Assembly: GCA_964354135.1 (NCBI GenBank)
Contig: CAYGZA010000376.1
Location: 1-5,806, forward strand
DNA length: 5,806 nucleotides
Source of the DNA: CAYGZA01 sp964354135
GTDB taxonomy: Bacteria > Planctomycetota > Planctomycetia > Pirellulales > Thermoguttaceae
Direction of reading: 5' to 3'
This document shows positions 1-5,695 of the stretch, piece by piece. Below the pieces are notes generated by a model that saw only the letters and a program-made list of their open reading frames with translations, did no database searches and was not told the origin of the DNA. Every line of letters starts with the position of its first letter. Position 1 is the stretch's first letter. The position numbers and the translations under genes were made by a program.

Positions 1-157
1 TCCGCACCTGATCGGGATAGGGCACGTCCCAGCCGTATTCGATCAGCTTCTTGACCGGCCGTTCCGGGGCGGATGTCTGGGCACGCAGCCCAGCCAGCGG
101 AGCCAGCAGCAGGGCGGCGGTGAAGGCCATCAGGGTGAGTCTTCTTGTTCTGTTCAT
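1..157 (-). CDS. Secreted protein of unknown function, N-terminal part only (runs off the left edge)
   Basis: The first 52 codons are visible, read leftward from an ATG at 157; the rest lies outside the window. Residues 1-26 form a classical Sec signal peptide: a basic N-region (RTRR, residues 3-6), a hydrophobic core (about 7-22) and a likely cleavage after A26 (GLRA|QTSA). The mature protein begins with a short linker and then 'KKLIEYGWDVPYPDQVR' (36-52). From memory, this kind of opening (K-L-I-E-x-G-W-D-x-P) begins a group of uncharacterised secreted planctomycete proteins suspected of being TIM-barrel glycoside-hydrolase-like; I could not verify this by search. Only a weak purine-rich ribosome site (AAAGAGA) precedes the start. 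The gene follows the GH5 gene on the same strand after 125 bp, so co-transcription is possible. The catalytic part is not visible, so no function is assigned. Confidence 0.72.
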   Translation of the reverse strand, partial: MNRTRRLTLMAFTAALLLAPLAGLRAQTSAPERPVKKLIEYGWDVPYPDQVR

Positions 158-232
158 TGGCGGATTCTCTTTCGCAACATGTGGGTAACCGCGTGGACTT
201 GCTCGCCCAGCGCACCGTGATCTTCCTTCGCG

Positions 233-250
233 CCGGGCAATAATGCCCGG
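233..250. repeat. GC-rich hairpin between the GH5 gene and the downstream partial gene
   Basis: A perfect 7-bp inverted repeat, CCGGGCA (233-239) and TGCCCGG (244-250), with a 4-base loop (ATAA on the plus strand, TTAT on the minus). It lies 32 bases beyond the GH5 stop codon, in the 125-bp gap before the next leftward gene. Neither strand has a run of T after the stem, so it is not a standard intrinsic terminator. It could be an attenuating or RNA-stabilising stem that sets unequal expression of the two genes. Confidence 0.5.
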
Positions 251-282
251 GAAGAATCAACAAGCATCCGCAGTTTTGGGTG

Positions 283-1371
283 TCAGAACGCCTGCAGGAC
301 CTCGAGCATTGCCCGGTCGAGCTTGCGGCCGTGCCACGTCTCGTACTTCACGTCCGCCCGGCCACTGTCGCAGACGCCGAAGCTGCCGACGAAGTTCCAC
401 AGGGCCCAGCCCCAGCCGGCTTGCTTGTACAGTCCGAGCATGTCGCGCATCCACGCCAGGGCTACCTTGTGCGGCGTGTGCTGGTGAACGCCCCACTCGC
501 CGACGAACATGCCGACACCCTTCTTCTCCAACTCCTGCCAAGGCGCGAACAGTGTGCGCCGAATCGTCTCGCGGTCCACGATCTTTCCGCTCCGCTCCTT
601 GAGCGGCCAGGTGGGCTCGGGCCAGCTCTCGTTCCAGTTGGCCCACGGCGCCTTGTAGTGCGTCACGGGAATCGGATCGTACGAGTGGATGTCGGCCGCG
701 ACGTCCAGGCCCAGCAACTCCGTGATGGGCGTGCGGGCCCAGTTGCGGCCGTCGACGATGATGAGCCGGTCGGGGTCCTTGGCGCGGATCGCCTTGACGA
801 GCTGCTCCGTCACCCGGCGGAGATCCTCCGGCTTCACTTTGTCGTCCGGTTCGTTGAACAGGTTGAAGCTGAGACGGCTGTTCGGCACGCCCTTGTACCG
901 TTCGGCGAATGCCGACCATTGATACGCGCACAACTCGGCCGGCTCAGCCTCGGTCCAGAGGTTCGTCCGCTCGGGCGGGACGATCTGACCGAAACCGGGG
1001 GCGATGTGGAAGTCGAGCAACAAGTGGATGCCGTGCTGCTTTCCGTGCTCGACAGCCCGGTCGATCTGCTTCAGAACCGGCTCCTTGAGACTCTTCGGGT
1101 CGTCGGGATCGGTCCAGTCGTGGTAGTTGAGCGCGAGCCGCAGGAAGTTGAATCCCAGGTTGGCGATGTCGGCGAAGTCGCGCTCATCGAACAGCTGTCT
1201 GCGTCGGCCTCGGTAGGCGACGGGCAGGTTAAAGCCCCTCCAGTACGGCAGCTTCCGCGGCGTGGCATCGGGCAACTCGGGACGCTTCTGGTCCGCTCTC
1301 AGCGTTCGGGCGGTCGCACCGCTCAGACCGGCCGACGCCAGCGCCATGCAGAGCACATCGCGACGGTTCAT
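283..1371 (-). CDS. Exported glycoside hydrolase family 5 (cellulase-like) enzyme
   Basis: A 362-residue protein predicted to hydrolyse beta-1,4-type glycosidic bonds in a polysaccharide by the retaining GH5 mechanism. The N-terminus (NRRD followed by a hydrophobic stretch, residues 2-20) resembles a twin-arginine signal, so it probably acts outside the cytoplasm. The (beta/alpha)8 domain spans about 42-360. GH5 landmarks are present in order: R78 in FLRLAL, H122 in DFHIAPG, the N173-E174 pair in LFNEPDD (E174 acid/base), H229 and Y231 in DIHSYDP, E292 in VGEWG (nucleophile) and the tryptophan-rich WGWALWNF near 320-327. No carbohydrate-binding module, dockerin or linker is seen; the length fits a stand-alone catalytic domain. 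The substrate (cellulose, mannan, xyloglucan or other) cannot be told from sequence. The ATG at 1371 is supported by AAGGA nine bases upstream. It faces away from the dehydrogenase gene and precedes the partial secreted protein. Confidence 0.93.
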   Translation of the reverse strand: MNRRDVLCMALASAGLSGATARTLRADQKRPELPDATPRKLPYWRGFNLPVAYRGRRRQLFDERDFADIANLGFNFLRLALNYHDWTDPDDPKSLKEPVLKQIDRAVEHGKQHGIHLLLDFHIAPGFGQIVPPERTNLWTEAEPAELCAYQWSAFAERYKGVPNSRLSFNLFNEPDDKVKPEDLRRVTEQLVKAIRAKDPDRLIIVDGRNWARTPITELLGLDVAADIHSYDPIPVTHYKAPWANWNESWPEPTWPLKERSGKIVDRETIRRTLFAPWQELEKKGVGMFVGEWGVHQHTPHKVALAWMRDMLGLYKQAGWGWALWNFVGSFGVCDSGRADVKYETWHGRKLDRAMLEVLQAF

Positions 1372-1380
1372 GATCTCGAT

Positions 1381-1385
1381 TCCTT
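1381..1385 (-). promoter_or_regulatory. Ribosome binding site of the GH5 gene
   Basis: On the minus strand this reads AAGGA and lies nine bases before the ATG at 1371. It fixes the start so that the Tat-like signal sequence is the N-terminus. Confidence 0.7.
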
Positions 1386-1406
1386 ACCGCTGATCTTACT
1401 TAATGA

Positions 1407-1424
1407 CTGGACTTCCACGTCCAG
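1407..1424. promoter_or_regulatory. Operator-like inverted repeat upstream of the GH5 gene
   Basis: Perfect dyad CTGGAC-N6-GTCCAG, centred about 45 bp upstream of the GH5 start codon. An 18-bp palindrome with 6-bp arms this close to a start fits a repressor or activator site. A possible minus-strand -10 element, TAAGAT (1393-1398), lies just downstream with no good -35 box, so the dyad would overlap the expected upstream promoter element. Regulation of GH5 by a sugar-responsive factor is inferred only; no regulator gene is in the window. Confidence 0.4.
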
Positions 1425-1621
1425 CATCCTAGCGACGCGAATGCCGTTCGGCAAGCAGGGGGACGGCGGCCCTCGCATACGAAAGCCTCCGTCAGGTCGA
1501 GAGTCGGCGCGTGATGCCCATGGAGTGCCACTTGCGGCAGTCTGGTGGAAGCGAGATGATGATGTACCGCCATTGTCCGACGGCTGGAAGGCCGCTTCCG
1601 GAGCTTCCTAGCGTTCCATCA

Positions 1622-1643
1622 AAGGTTCCTTTTGGCGAACCTT
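1622..1643. repeat. Inverted repeat in the divergent intergenic region
   Basis: Perfect 7-bp arms AAGGTTC (1622-1628) and GAACCTT (1637-1643) with an 8-base loop. The right arm overlaps the first copy of the 12-bp direct repeat that starts at 1640. No T-run follows on the plus strand. Its role is unknown: it may be a structured leader, a protein site or part of a decayed element. Confidence 0.45.
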
Positions 1644-1759
1644 GTCGGAAACCCTACCCTTGATGAGAAGATGGTTGCCGCTGGACTTTTACATCGCGCT
1701 CGGATCCGATCACAGCGTCCGGCAGCGGGCGCTACCTTGAACCTTGGCCTTGTCGGAAA
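1640..1759. repeat. Pair of 12-bp direct repeats 108 bp apart
   Basis: The sequence CCTTGTCGGAAA occurs at 1640-1651 and again at 1748-1759, inside the gene-free region. Both copies are followed by at least one more base before diverging in context (ACCC and AAGT). A chance 12-mer duplicate within a few hundred bases is unlikely but possible. It may mark a duplicated binding site or a remnant of a dispersed repeat. Confidence 0.5.
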
Positions 1760-1897
1760 AAGTGCCCCATCAACTCGGTCGGCGTTGGCGGCTGCCCTGT
1801 TGCCCAGTCAGCCCCGAAATAGGGTCCCTTCGCCATCGCGTTTGCCAGATCGGGTAGTCGCCTTTCAGTCACCCCCAGGGCGAGGGGATCCGCGAGA

Positions 1898-1926
1898 TTG
1901 CACCCGAGGCGGCGGGGAATCACAAT
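1898..1926 (+). promoter_or_regulatory. Weak candidate promoter for the dehydrogenase-HEAT unit
   Basis: TTGCAC (1898-1903) and CACAAT (1921-1926) are separated by 17 bp and would give a leader of roughly 85-90 bases before the ATG at 2020. The match to the sigma-70 consensus is poor (3/6 and 4/6). A small dyad, GGAAT-N4-ATTCC (1916-1929), overlaps the -10 region and could be an operator. Planctomycete promoters often depart from the consensus, so this is only a pointer. Confidence 0.22.
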
Positions 1927-2005
1927 TCCTATCGACGGGCGCGCGGCGGCATCGTTCCGATCCCGCGGACGCCGCGAGCCGAGCCAAATGCGAGCCCGAC
2001 AGCCC

Positions 2006-2010
2006 AGGAG
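2006..2010 (+). promoter_or_regulatory. Ribosome binding site deciding the dehydrogenase start
   Basis: AGGAG ends nine bases before the ATG at 2020 but only three bases before an in-frame TTG at 2014. The spacing favours the ATG, which gives a 436-residue protein starting M-R-Y-P. Confidence 0.7.
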
Positions 2011-2019
2011 ACGTTGAAT

Positions 2020-3330
2020 ATGCGATATCCAGAAGTGACTCGACGTGAGTTCCTGAAAGCGGCAGCCGAGGCGGGCGCGGTCCTGGCCCTACCGGCGATC
2101 GTTCCGGGGAACGTGCTAGGCAAGAACGGGGCCGTCCCGCCCAGCGAGAAAATCGTCGCCGGAGGCATCGGCATCCGGGGCCGGGGGATGGGCGACCTGC
2201 AGTGGATGATGGGCCAGCCCGACGTGCAGTTCGTCGCCGTCTGCGACCTTCAGAAGACGCAGCGCCTGGCAGTCAAGAACTTCGTGGACGGCCAATACGG
2301 CAACCAGGACTGCCAGATGTACCCGGAGATTCGAGCCTTCCTGGCCGAGCGTACGGACATCGACGCCGTGCTGATCGCCACCGGCGACCGCTGGCACGCG
2401 CTGGCTTCGATCCTGGCGATGCGCGCCGGGAAGGACGTCTATACCGAAAAGCCTTCCTCGATGACCATCGGCGAGGGCCGGGCGGTGGTGGAGACGGCCC
2501 GCCGCTACGCCCGCGTTTACCAGACTGGCACGCAGCGGCTGAGCGAGGCCAACCACGTTTTCGCCATCGAGATGGCCCGCACCGGCCGGTTGGGAAGGAT
2601 CCACACGGCCTACGCCCACATCGCCCCTTGGGATGCTGCCCAGATGCGCCACGACTGGCTGCCGGCCGTCGCCGAGCCGCCCAAGGACGAGGTGGACTGG
2701 GACGCCTGGCTGGGCCCCTGCCCGTGGCGGCCCTACAACCCCAGCTACGTCACCGGCGGGTGGCGGGGCCATTACGACTTCCACACCAGTTGCATCGGCG
2801 AGTGGGGTGCGCACACCTTTGCCCAGGCCCAGGCGGGCCTGGATTGTGGCGAAACCTCGCCCGCCGAGTACGAGTACGTGGCCAACGAGACCGGCGACGG
2901 CATGGTCACGCATTTTGCCAGCGGCGTGAAGATGATCCTCTCGCGTGGCGACAAGTACTGGCACGGCTCGTGCGGCGAGCGGTTCGACGGCGCCGAGGGC
3001 TGGGCCGCGGCGGCCGACGGCTATTCCAGGCCCGACGTCTCCTCGCCGGCCCTACTGGGCGAGTACAAGAAGGTCGTCGGCGAGTACGTGGCCCGCACGG
3101 GCAGGGCGCTCGACCACATGCGGAACTTCCTCGACTGCGTGAAGAGCCGCCAGCCCACCGTGGCCAACCCCGCGGTCATGCACCACTCGATGACCACCGT
3201 CCACGCGGCCAACGTCTGCATGTGGCTCAAGCGAAGTCTCAAGTTTGACCCGGTCAAGGAGGAGTTCGTGGGAGACGACGAGGCCAATCGCTTCCGCGCG
3301 CGGGCCATGCGGGAGCCGTACGTCTACTGA
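2020..3330 (+). CDS. Tat-exported Gfo/Idh/MocA family oxidoreductase
   Basis: A 436-residue NAD(P)-dependent oxidoreductase, predicted to oxidise or reduce a hydroxyl of a sugar, inositol or glycoside. The N-terminus carries a clear twin-arginine motif, TRREFLK (7-13), and a hydrophobic stretch ending near LPAIVPG, typical of planctomycete members exported folded with cofactor. The Rossmann domain follows: a glycine-rich loop (GGIGIRGRG, 48-56), D76 in the CDL motif (expected to bind the cofactor ribose), GDRWHALASILAMRAGKDV (122-140) and the family signature EKP (143-145), whose K144 is the usual catalytic lysine. The C-terminal part matches the bacterial-type substrate domain: WDAWLGPCPWRPYNP (227-241) and GEWGAHTF (260-267). 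Here E261 and H265 stand at the D-x3-H position of classical members. It is 60 bp upstream of the HEAT-repeat gene on the same strand, so the two probably form an operon. A glycoside 3-dehydrogenase role is an attractive guess but unproven. Confidence 0.93.
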   Translation: MRYPEVTRREFLKAAAEAGAVLALPAIVPGNVLGKNGAVPPSEKIVAGGIGIRGRGMGDLQWMMGQPDVQFVAVCDLQKTQRLAVKNFVDGQYGNQDCQMYPEIRAFLAERTDIDAVLIATGDRWHALASILAMRAGKDVYTEKPSSMTIGEGRAVVETARRYARVYQTGTQRLSEANHVFAIEMARTGRLGRIHTAYAHIAPWDAAQMRHDWLPAVAEPPKDEVDWDAWLGPCPWRPYNPSYVTGGWRGHYDFHTSCIGEWGAHTFAQAQAGLDCGETSPAEYEYVANETGDGMVTHFASGVKMILSRGDKYWHGSCGERFDGAEGWAAAADGYSRPDVSSPALLGEYKKVVGEYVARTGRALDHMRNFLDCVKSRQPTVANPAVMHHSMTTVHAANVCMWLKRSLKFDPVKEEFVGDDEANRFRARAMREPYVY

Positions 3331-3373
3331 GACACGACCGGCGAAGCGTTTGCCCAGCCGTCAAAGCAACTTC

Positions 3374-3379
3374 AAGGAG
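3374..3379 (+). promoter_or_regulatory. Strong ribosome binding site of the HEAT-repeat gene
   Basis: AAGGAG, a full Shine-Dalgarno match, ends 11 bases before the ATG at 3391. It lies in the 60-bp gap after the dehydrogenase gene, where no terminator hairpin is visible. This supports independent translation from a shared transcript. Confidence 0.75.
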
Positions 3380-3390
3380 AACTTGCCATC

Positions 3391-5565
3391 ATGTGGAACA
3401 TCACACTGAACTTCGCCCTGGCCGCCGCAATGCTCCTGGCGGCCGCTGCATCCGGGGACGGGGAAGCCCAACTCATCGCAGTGCTCCAGTCGGGCGCAAC
3501 GCAGAAGGAGAAGGCCGACGCCTGCCGTGAGCTGGCACACGTCGGCACCAAGAAGGCCGTTCCCGCCTTGGCCGCCCTGCTGGGCGACGAGAAGCTCTCG
3601 CACATGGCCCGTTACGCCTTGGAGCCCATCCTCGATCCCGCGGCGGACGCCGCGCTGCGTGACGCTTTGAGTAAGGTCAAGGGTCGTCCCCTCCTGGGCG
3701 TGATCGGCAGCCTCGGCGTGCGGCGCGACGCCAAGGCCGTGGATGCCCTGGCCAAGCTGCTCGCCGACGCTGACGCCGACGTGGCCCAGGCCGCCGCCCG
3801 GGCCCTGGGCAGAATTGGCACGCCCAATGCCGCCAAGGCCATCGACGCCGCCCTGGCCGGCGCGCCGGCCGCCAACCAGGTCGCCTTCTGCGAGGGGCTC
3901 TTCCGCTGCGCCGAAGCCCTGGCGGACGGGGGACAGTACGCCGCGTCCCAGTCGATCTTCGACCGCCTCCGCGGCCTGTACCAGGCGCCGCAGCAGGTTC
4001 GGGCCGGCGCCCTGCGGGGCGCAATCCTCATGCGCCGAGAAGAAGGCATCCCGCTGATGATCGAGGCCATCCGCGGCGCGGACTACGTGCTGACGGCCGC
4101 CGCCGCCCGGGCGTCGATGGAGATGTCCGGGCCGGAGGTCACCGCCGTGCTGGCCCGCGAGCTGCCGAGACTGCCGGCCGACAAGCAAGTCCTTCTGGTC
4201 AACACGTTGGGCCGCCGCGGCGACGCGTCGGCCGGTCCGGCCCTGCTCGCCCTGGCCGCTAAGGGTCCCGACGCCGTGCGATTGGCCGCGATCCGCAACG
4301 TCACGCACCTAGGCTATGCGCCCGCCCTGACGCTGCTGGCCGAGTTGGCGCTCTCCGGCGAGGGCGACCTGGCCTCCGTCGCACGAGAGTGCCTGGGCAG
4401 CTTCCCCGGCAAAGACGCCGACGCCACCATCGCGGCCATGCTTGCCCACAAGGACGCCAAGGTCCGCTCCCTGGCGGTCGAGATGATCGGACAGCGCAAG
4501 ACCGGCCAGTCGGCCGCCAGCCTGCTGAAGGCCGCCGGAGACGACGAAGAGTCCGTCCGTCTCGCCGCGCTTAGGGCCCTGCGCGACCAAGCCGGGTTGG
4601 CCGAGCTGCCCGCCCTGCTAACCATCCTGGTCAAGGCCCGCTCGGCAGCGGAAACGCAAACGGCCGAAATCGCTCTGGGCGCCTTCTGCGCCCGCCAGAG
4701 CGGACCCGCCAGCGGGAACGTCGTCGTCGTCAAGGCCGAGTACGGCGATCTGCCCAACGGGCCTTCGGCGGACGTGACCGAGAAGGTGGCCGCCCTGGTC
4801 AAAGCCGGCTCGTTGGCGATCGAGGCCTCCAACGGCAACTTCGGCGACCCGGCCAACGGCGTGGTCAAGAAGCTCCACGTCGACTACTCGGTCAACGGCG
4901 TGAGGGTCAGCAAGACCATCGGCGAAGGGGAGAGCCTTGCATTCACGGCGATCTCGACGCCGCCAGCGATCGTCGATGCGATCTGCGGGGCGATGGGTGG
5001 CGCCCAGGGCGAGGCGAAGCGCGCCCTTCTGCGGGCATTGCGAACGGCCGGCGGGCCCAAGGCGCTCGAGACGGTCAAGGGCGCGGCGGCCGACAACGAC
5101 GCCCAAGTGAAGGACACCGCGCTTCGCGCGCTGTGCGACTGGCCGACGGCCGACGCCCTGCCCGCCGTGGCCGAGTTGCTCAAGGCGCCCCCGACCAGGA
5201 CGATCAAGGTCCTGGCGCTGCGCGGCTTCGTGCGCCTCGTGCCCCAGCAGGACGCGCCGGACGTCAAGAAGCTCGAATCGCTCCAGGAGGCGATGGCCCT
5301 GGCCGACCGCGACGAGGAGAAGCGGCTGGTGCTAAGCGCTCTGGGCAACGTCGCCACGGCCGAGGCCCTCGCGGTGGTCGCTTCGCACCTGGACAACGCC
5401 GCCCTGAAAGAGGAAGCGTGTTTGGCCGCGGTGGCCATCGCCGAGAAGATCGGCGCCGGACATGCCGCCGAAGTGACCTCGGCGATGAAGCGGGTGGCGA
5501 AGCTGACGGCCGACAAGAAGCTCGCCGCCCGAGCCGAGGCCATCGTCCGCCAGGCGAAAAACTGA
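3391..5565 (+). CDS. Secreted HEAT-repeat protein with an embedded DUF3395 (DNAJC11_C)-like domain
   Basis: A 724-residue protein, probably periplasmic. Residues 4-21 form a hydrophobic signal segment, unusual in lacking an N-terminal lysine or arginine. From about 25 to 435 it is an almost continuous array of helical HEAT/PBS-lyase-type repeats, each two alanine- and leucine-rich helices of 30-45 residues. A clear unit is 101-143, with VAQAAARALGRIG (131-143) as its second helix; others lie near 356-368 and 388-399. At about 443-519 the array is broken by a beta-rich, non-HEAT domain with the signatures VKAEYG (447-452), DVTEKV (461-466), FGDPANGVVKKLHVDY (484-499) and GEGESLAF (511-518). 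I recognise this as the DUF3395/DNAJC11 C-terminal type. HEAT repeats resume from about 525 to 720. Such arrays usually bind partners rather than catalyse; no catalytic or heme-binding motif is visible. Co-transcription with the dehydrogenase suggests a linked role, perhaps as scaffold, but this is inference. Confidence 0.9.
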   Translation: MWNITLNFALAAAMLLAAAASGDGEAQLIAVLQSGATQKEKADACRELAHVGTKKAVPALAALLGDEKLSHMARYALEPILDPAADAALRDALSKVKGRPLLGVIGSLGVRRDAKAVDALAKLLADADADVAQAAARALGRIGTPNAAKAIDAALAGAPAANQVAFCEGLFRCAEALADGGQYAASQSIFDRLRGLYQAPQQVRAGALRGAILMRREEGIPLMIEAIRGADYVLTAAAARASMEMSGPEVTAVLARELPRLPADKQVLLVNTLGRRGDASAGPALLALAAKGPDAVRLAAIRNVTHLGYAPALTLLAELALSGEGDLASVARECLGSFPGKDADATIAAMLAHKDAKVRSLAVEMIGQRKTGQSAASLLKAAGDDEESVRLAALRALRDQAGLAELPALLTILVKARSAAETQTAEIALGAFCARQSGPASGNVVVVKAEYGDLPNGPSADVTEKVAALVKAGSLAIEASNGNFGDPANGVVKKLHVDYSVNGVRVSKTIGEGESLAFTAISTPPAIVDAICGAMGGAQGEAKRALLRALRTAGGPKALETVKGAAADNDAQVKDTALRALCDWPTADALPAVAELLKAPPTRTIKVLALRGFVRLVPQQDAPDVKKLESLQEAMALADRDEEKRLVLSALGNVATAEALAVVASHLDNAALKEEACLAAVAIAEKIGAGHAAEVTSAMKRVAKLTADKKLAARAEAIVRQAKN

Positions 5566-5582
5566 TTGAGCCGGCAGAAGAA

Positions 5583-5614
5583 CCTAGGCCCTGTGAGCAT
5601 TGGTAGGGTCGAGG
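5583..5614 (+). terminator. Probable transcript-end hairpin after the HEAT-repeat gene
   Basis: CCTAGGCCCT (5583-5592) can pair with AGGGTCGAGG (5605-5614) across a 12-base loop: eight Watson-Crick pairs, one G-T and one mismatch. It starts 17 bases after the stop codon, where a terminator is expected. No T-run follows, so it is not a canonical intrinsic terminator; it may act as a stem-only terminator or as 3'-end protection. Confidence 0.35.
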
Positions 5615-5650
5615 CCCGGCGTTGTGGCGCCAGGGTGCGACGGAAACCGG

Positions 5651-5695
5651 GTGCCGGATTGCTCAGATCGGGGTGGCTATCGCCTCATCCGGCAC
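5651..5695. repeat. REP-like imperfect palindrome with perfect 9-bp arms
   Basis: GTGCCGGAT (5651-5659) and ATCCGGCAC (5687-5695) are exact reverse complements separated by 27 bases. The arms contain GCCGGAT and ATCCGGC, the same ends as enterobacterial REP elements, and the right half has CGCCT just before ATCCGGC, as in those elements. It sits about 85 bp after the HEAT-repeat stop codon, a usual place for extragenic palindromes. Only one copy is in the window, so family membership cannot be shown and the likeness may be convergent. It could also act as a second transcript-end stem. Confidence 0.5.

Larger units (their letters stand above)
1372..2019. other. Long gene-free divergent intergenic region
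   Basis: This 648-bp stretch separates the divergent GH5 and dehydrogenase genes and should hold both promoters. Open frames exist on both strands, but I find no credible gene. The plus-strand frame 1632-2048 is rich in R, S, P and A, and starts at TTG. The minus-strand frame 1732-1923 is more protein-like but unsupported (see findings). Visible structure includes inverted repeats at 1407-1424, 1622-1643, 1586-1599 (GGAAG-N4-CTTCC), 1916-1929 (GGAAT-N4-ATTCC) and 1964-1976 (CGCGG-N3-CCGCG), and a 12-bp direct repeat at 1640 and 1748. No tRNA-like fold or recognisable riboswitch was found. The length is more than two promoters need, so it may hold a decayed gene, a small RNA or repeat-derived sequence. 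Confidence 0.6.

Noticed and set aside
280..1611. 443-codon plus-strand open frame antisense to the GH5 gene
   Set aside because: It mirrors the GH5 gene in GC-rich DNA, has no family features or ribosome site, and the opposite strand has a complete GH5 active site.
2014..2019. TTG at 2014 as the dehydrogenase start
   Set aside because: It is only three bases from the AGGAG site; the ATG at 2020 has proper spacing.
1372..2019. tRNA, riboswitch or CRISPR array in the long intergenic region
   Set aside because: No cloverleaf arms with a GGTTCGA-type T-loop, no known riboswitch core, and the two 12-bp repeats are too few and too far apart for a CRISPR array.
1632..2048. 138-codon plus-strand open frame in the intergenic region
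   Set aside because: It starts at TTG, is rich in R, S, P and A with no motif, and runs into the dehydrogenase start in another frame.
2116..2964. 282-codon minus-strand frame opposite the dehydrogenase gene
   Set aside because: Antisense shadow; the Gly/Val/Ala/His-rich composition reflects codon bias of the real gene.
2202..3248. 348-codon plus-strand frame inside the dehydrogenase gene
   Set aside because: Arginine-rich frame-shifted shadow of the Gfo/Idh/MocA gene, with no recognisable domain.
3361..4308. 315-codon minus-strand frame opposite the HEAT-repeat gene
   Set aside because: Antisense shadow rich in G, Q and R; the plus-strand frame has clear repeats and a strong ribosome site.
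4884..5600. 238-codon minus-strand frame opposite the HEAT-repeat gene end
   Set aside because: Alanine- and serine-rich antisense shadow that spans the stop codon and terminator region of the real gene.
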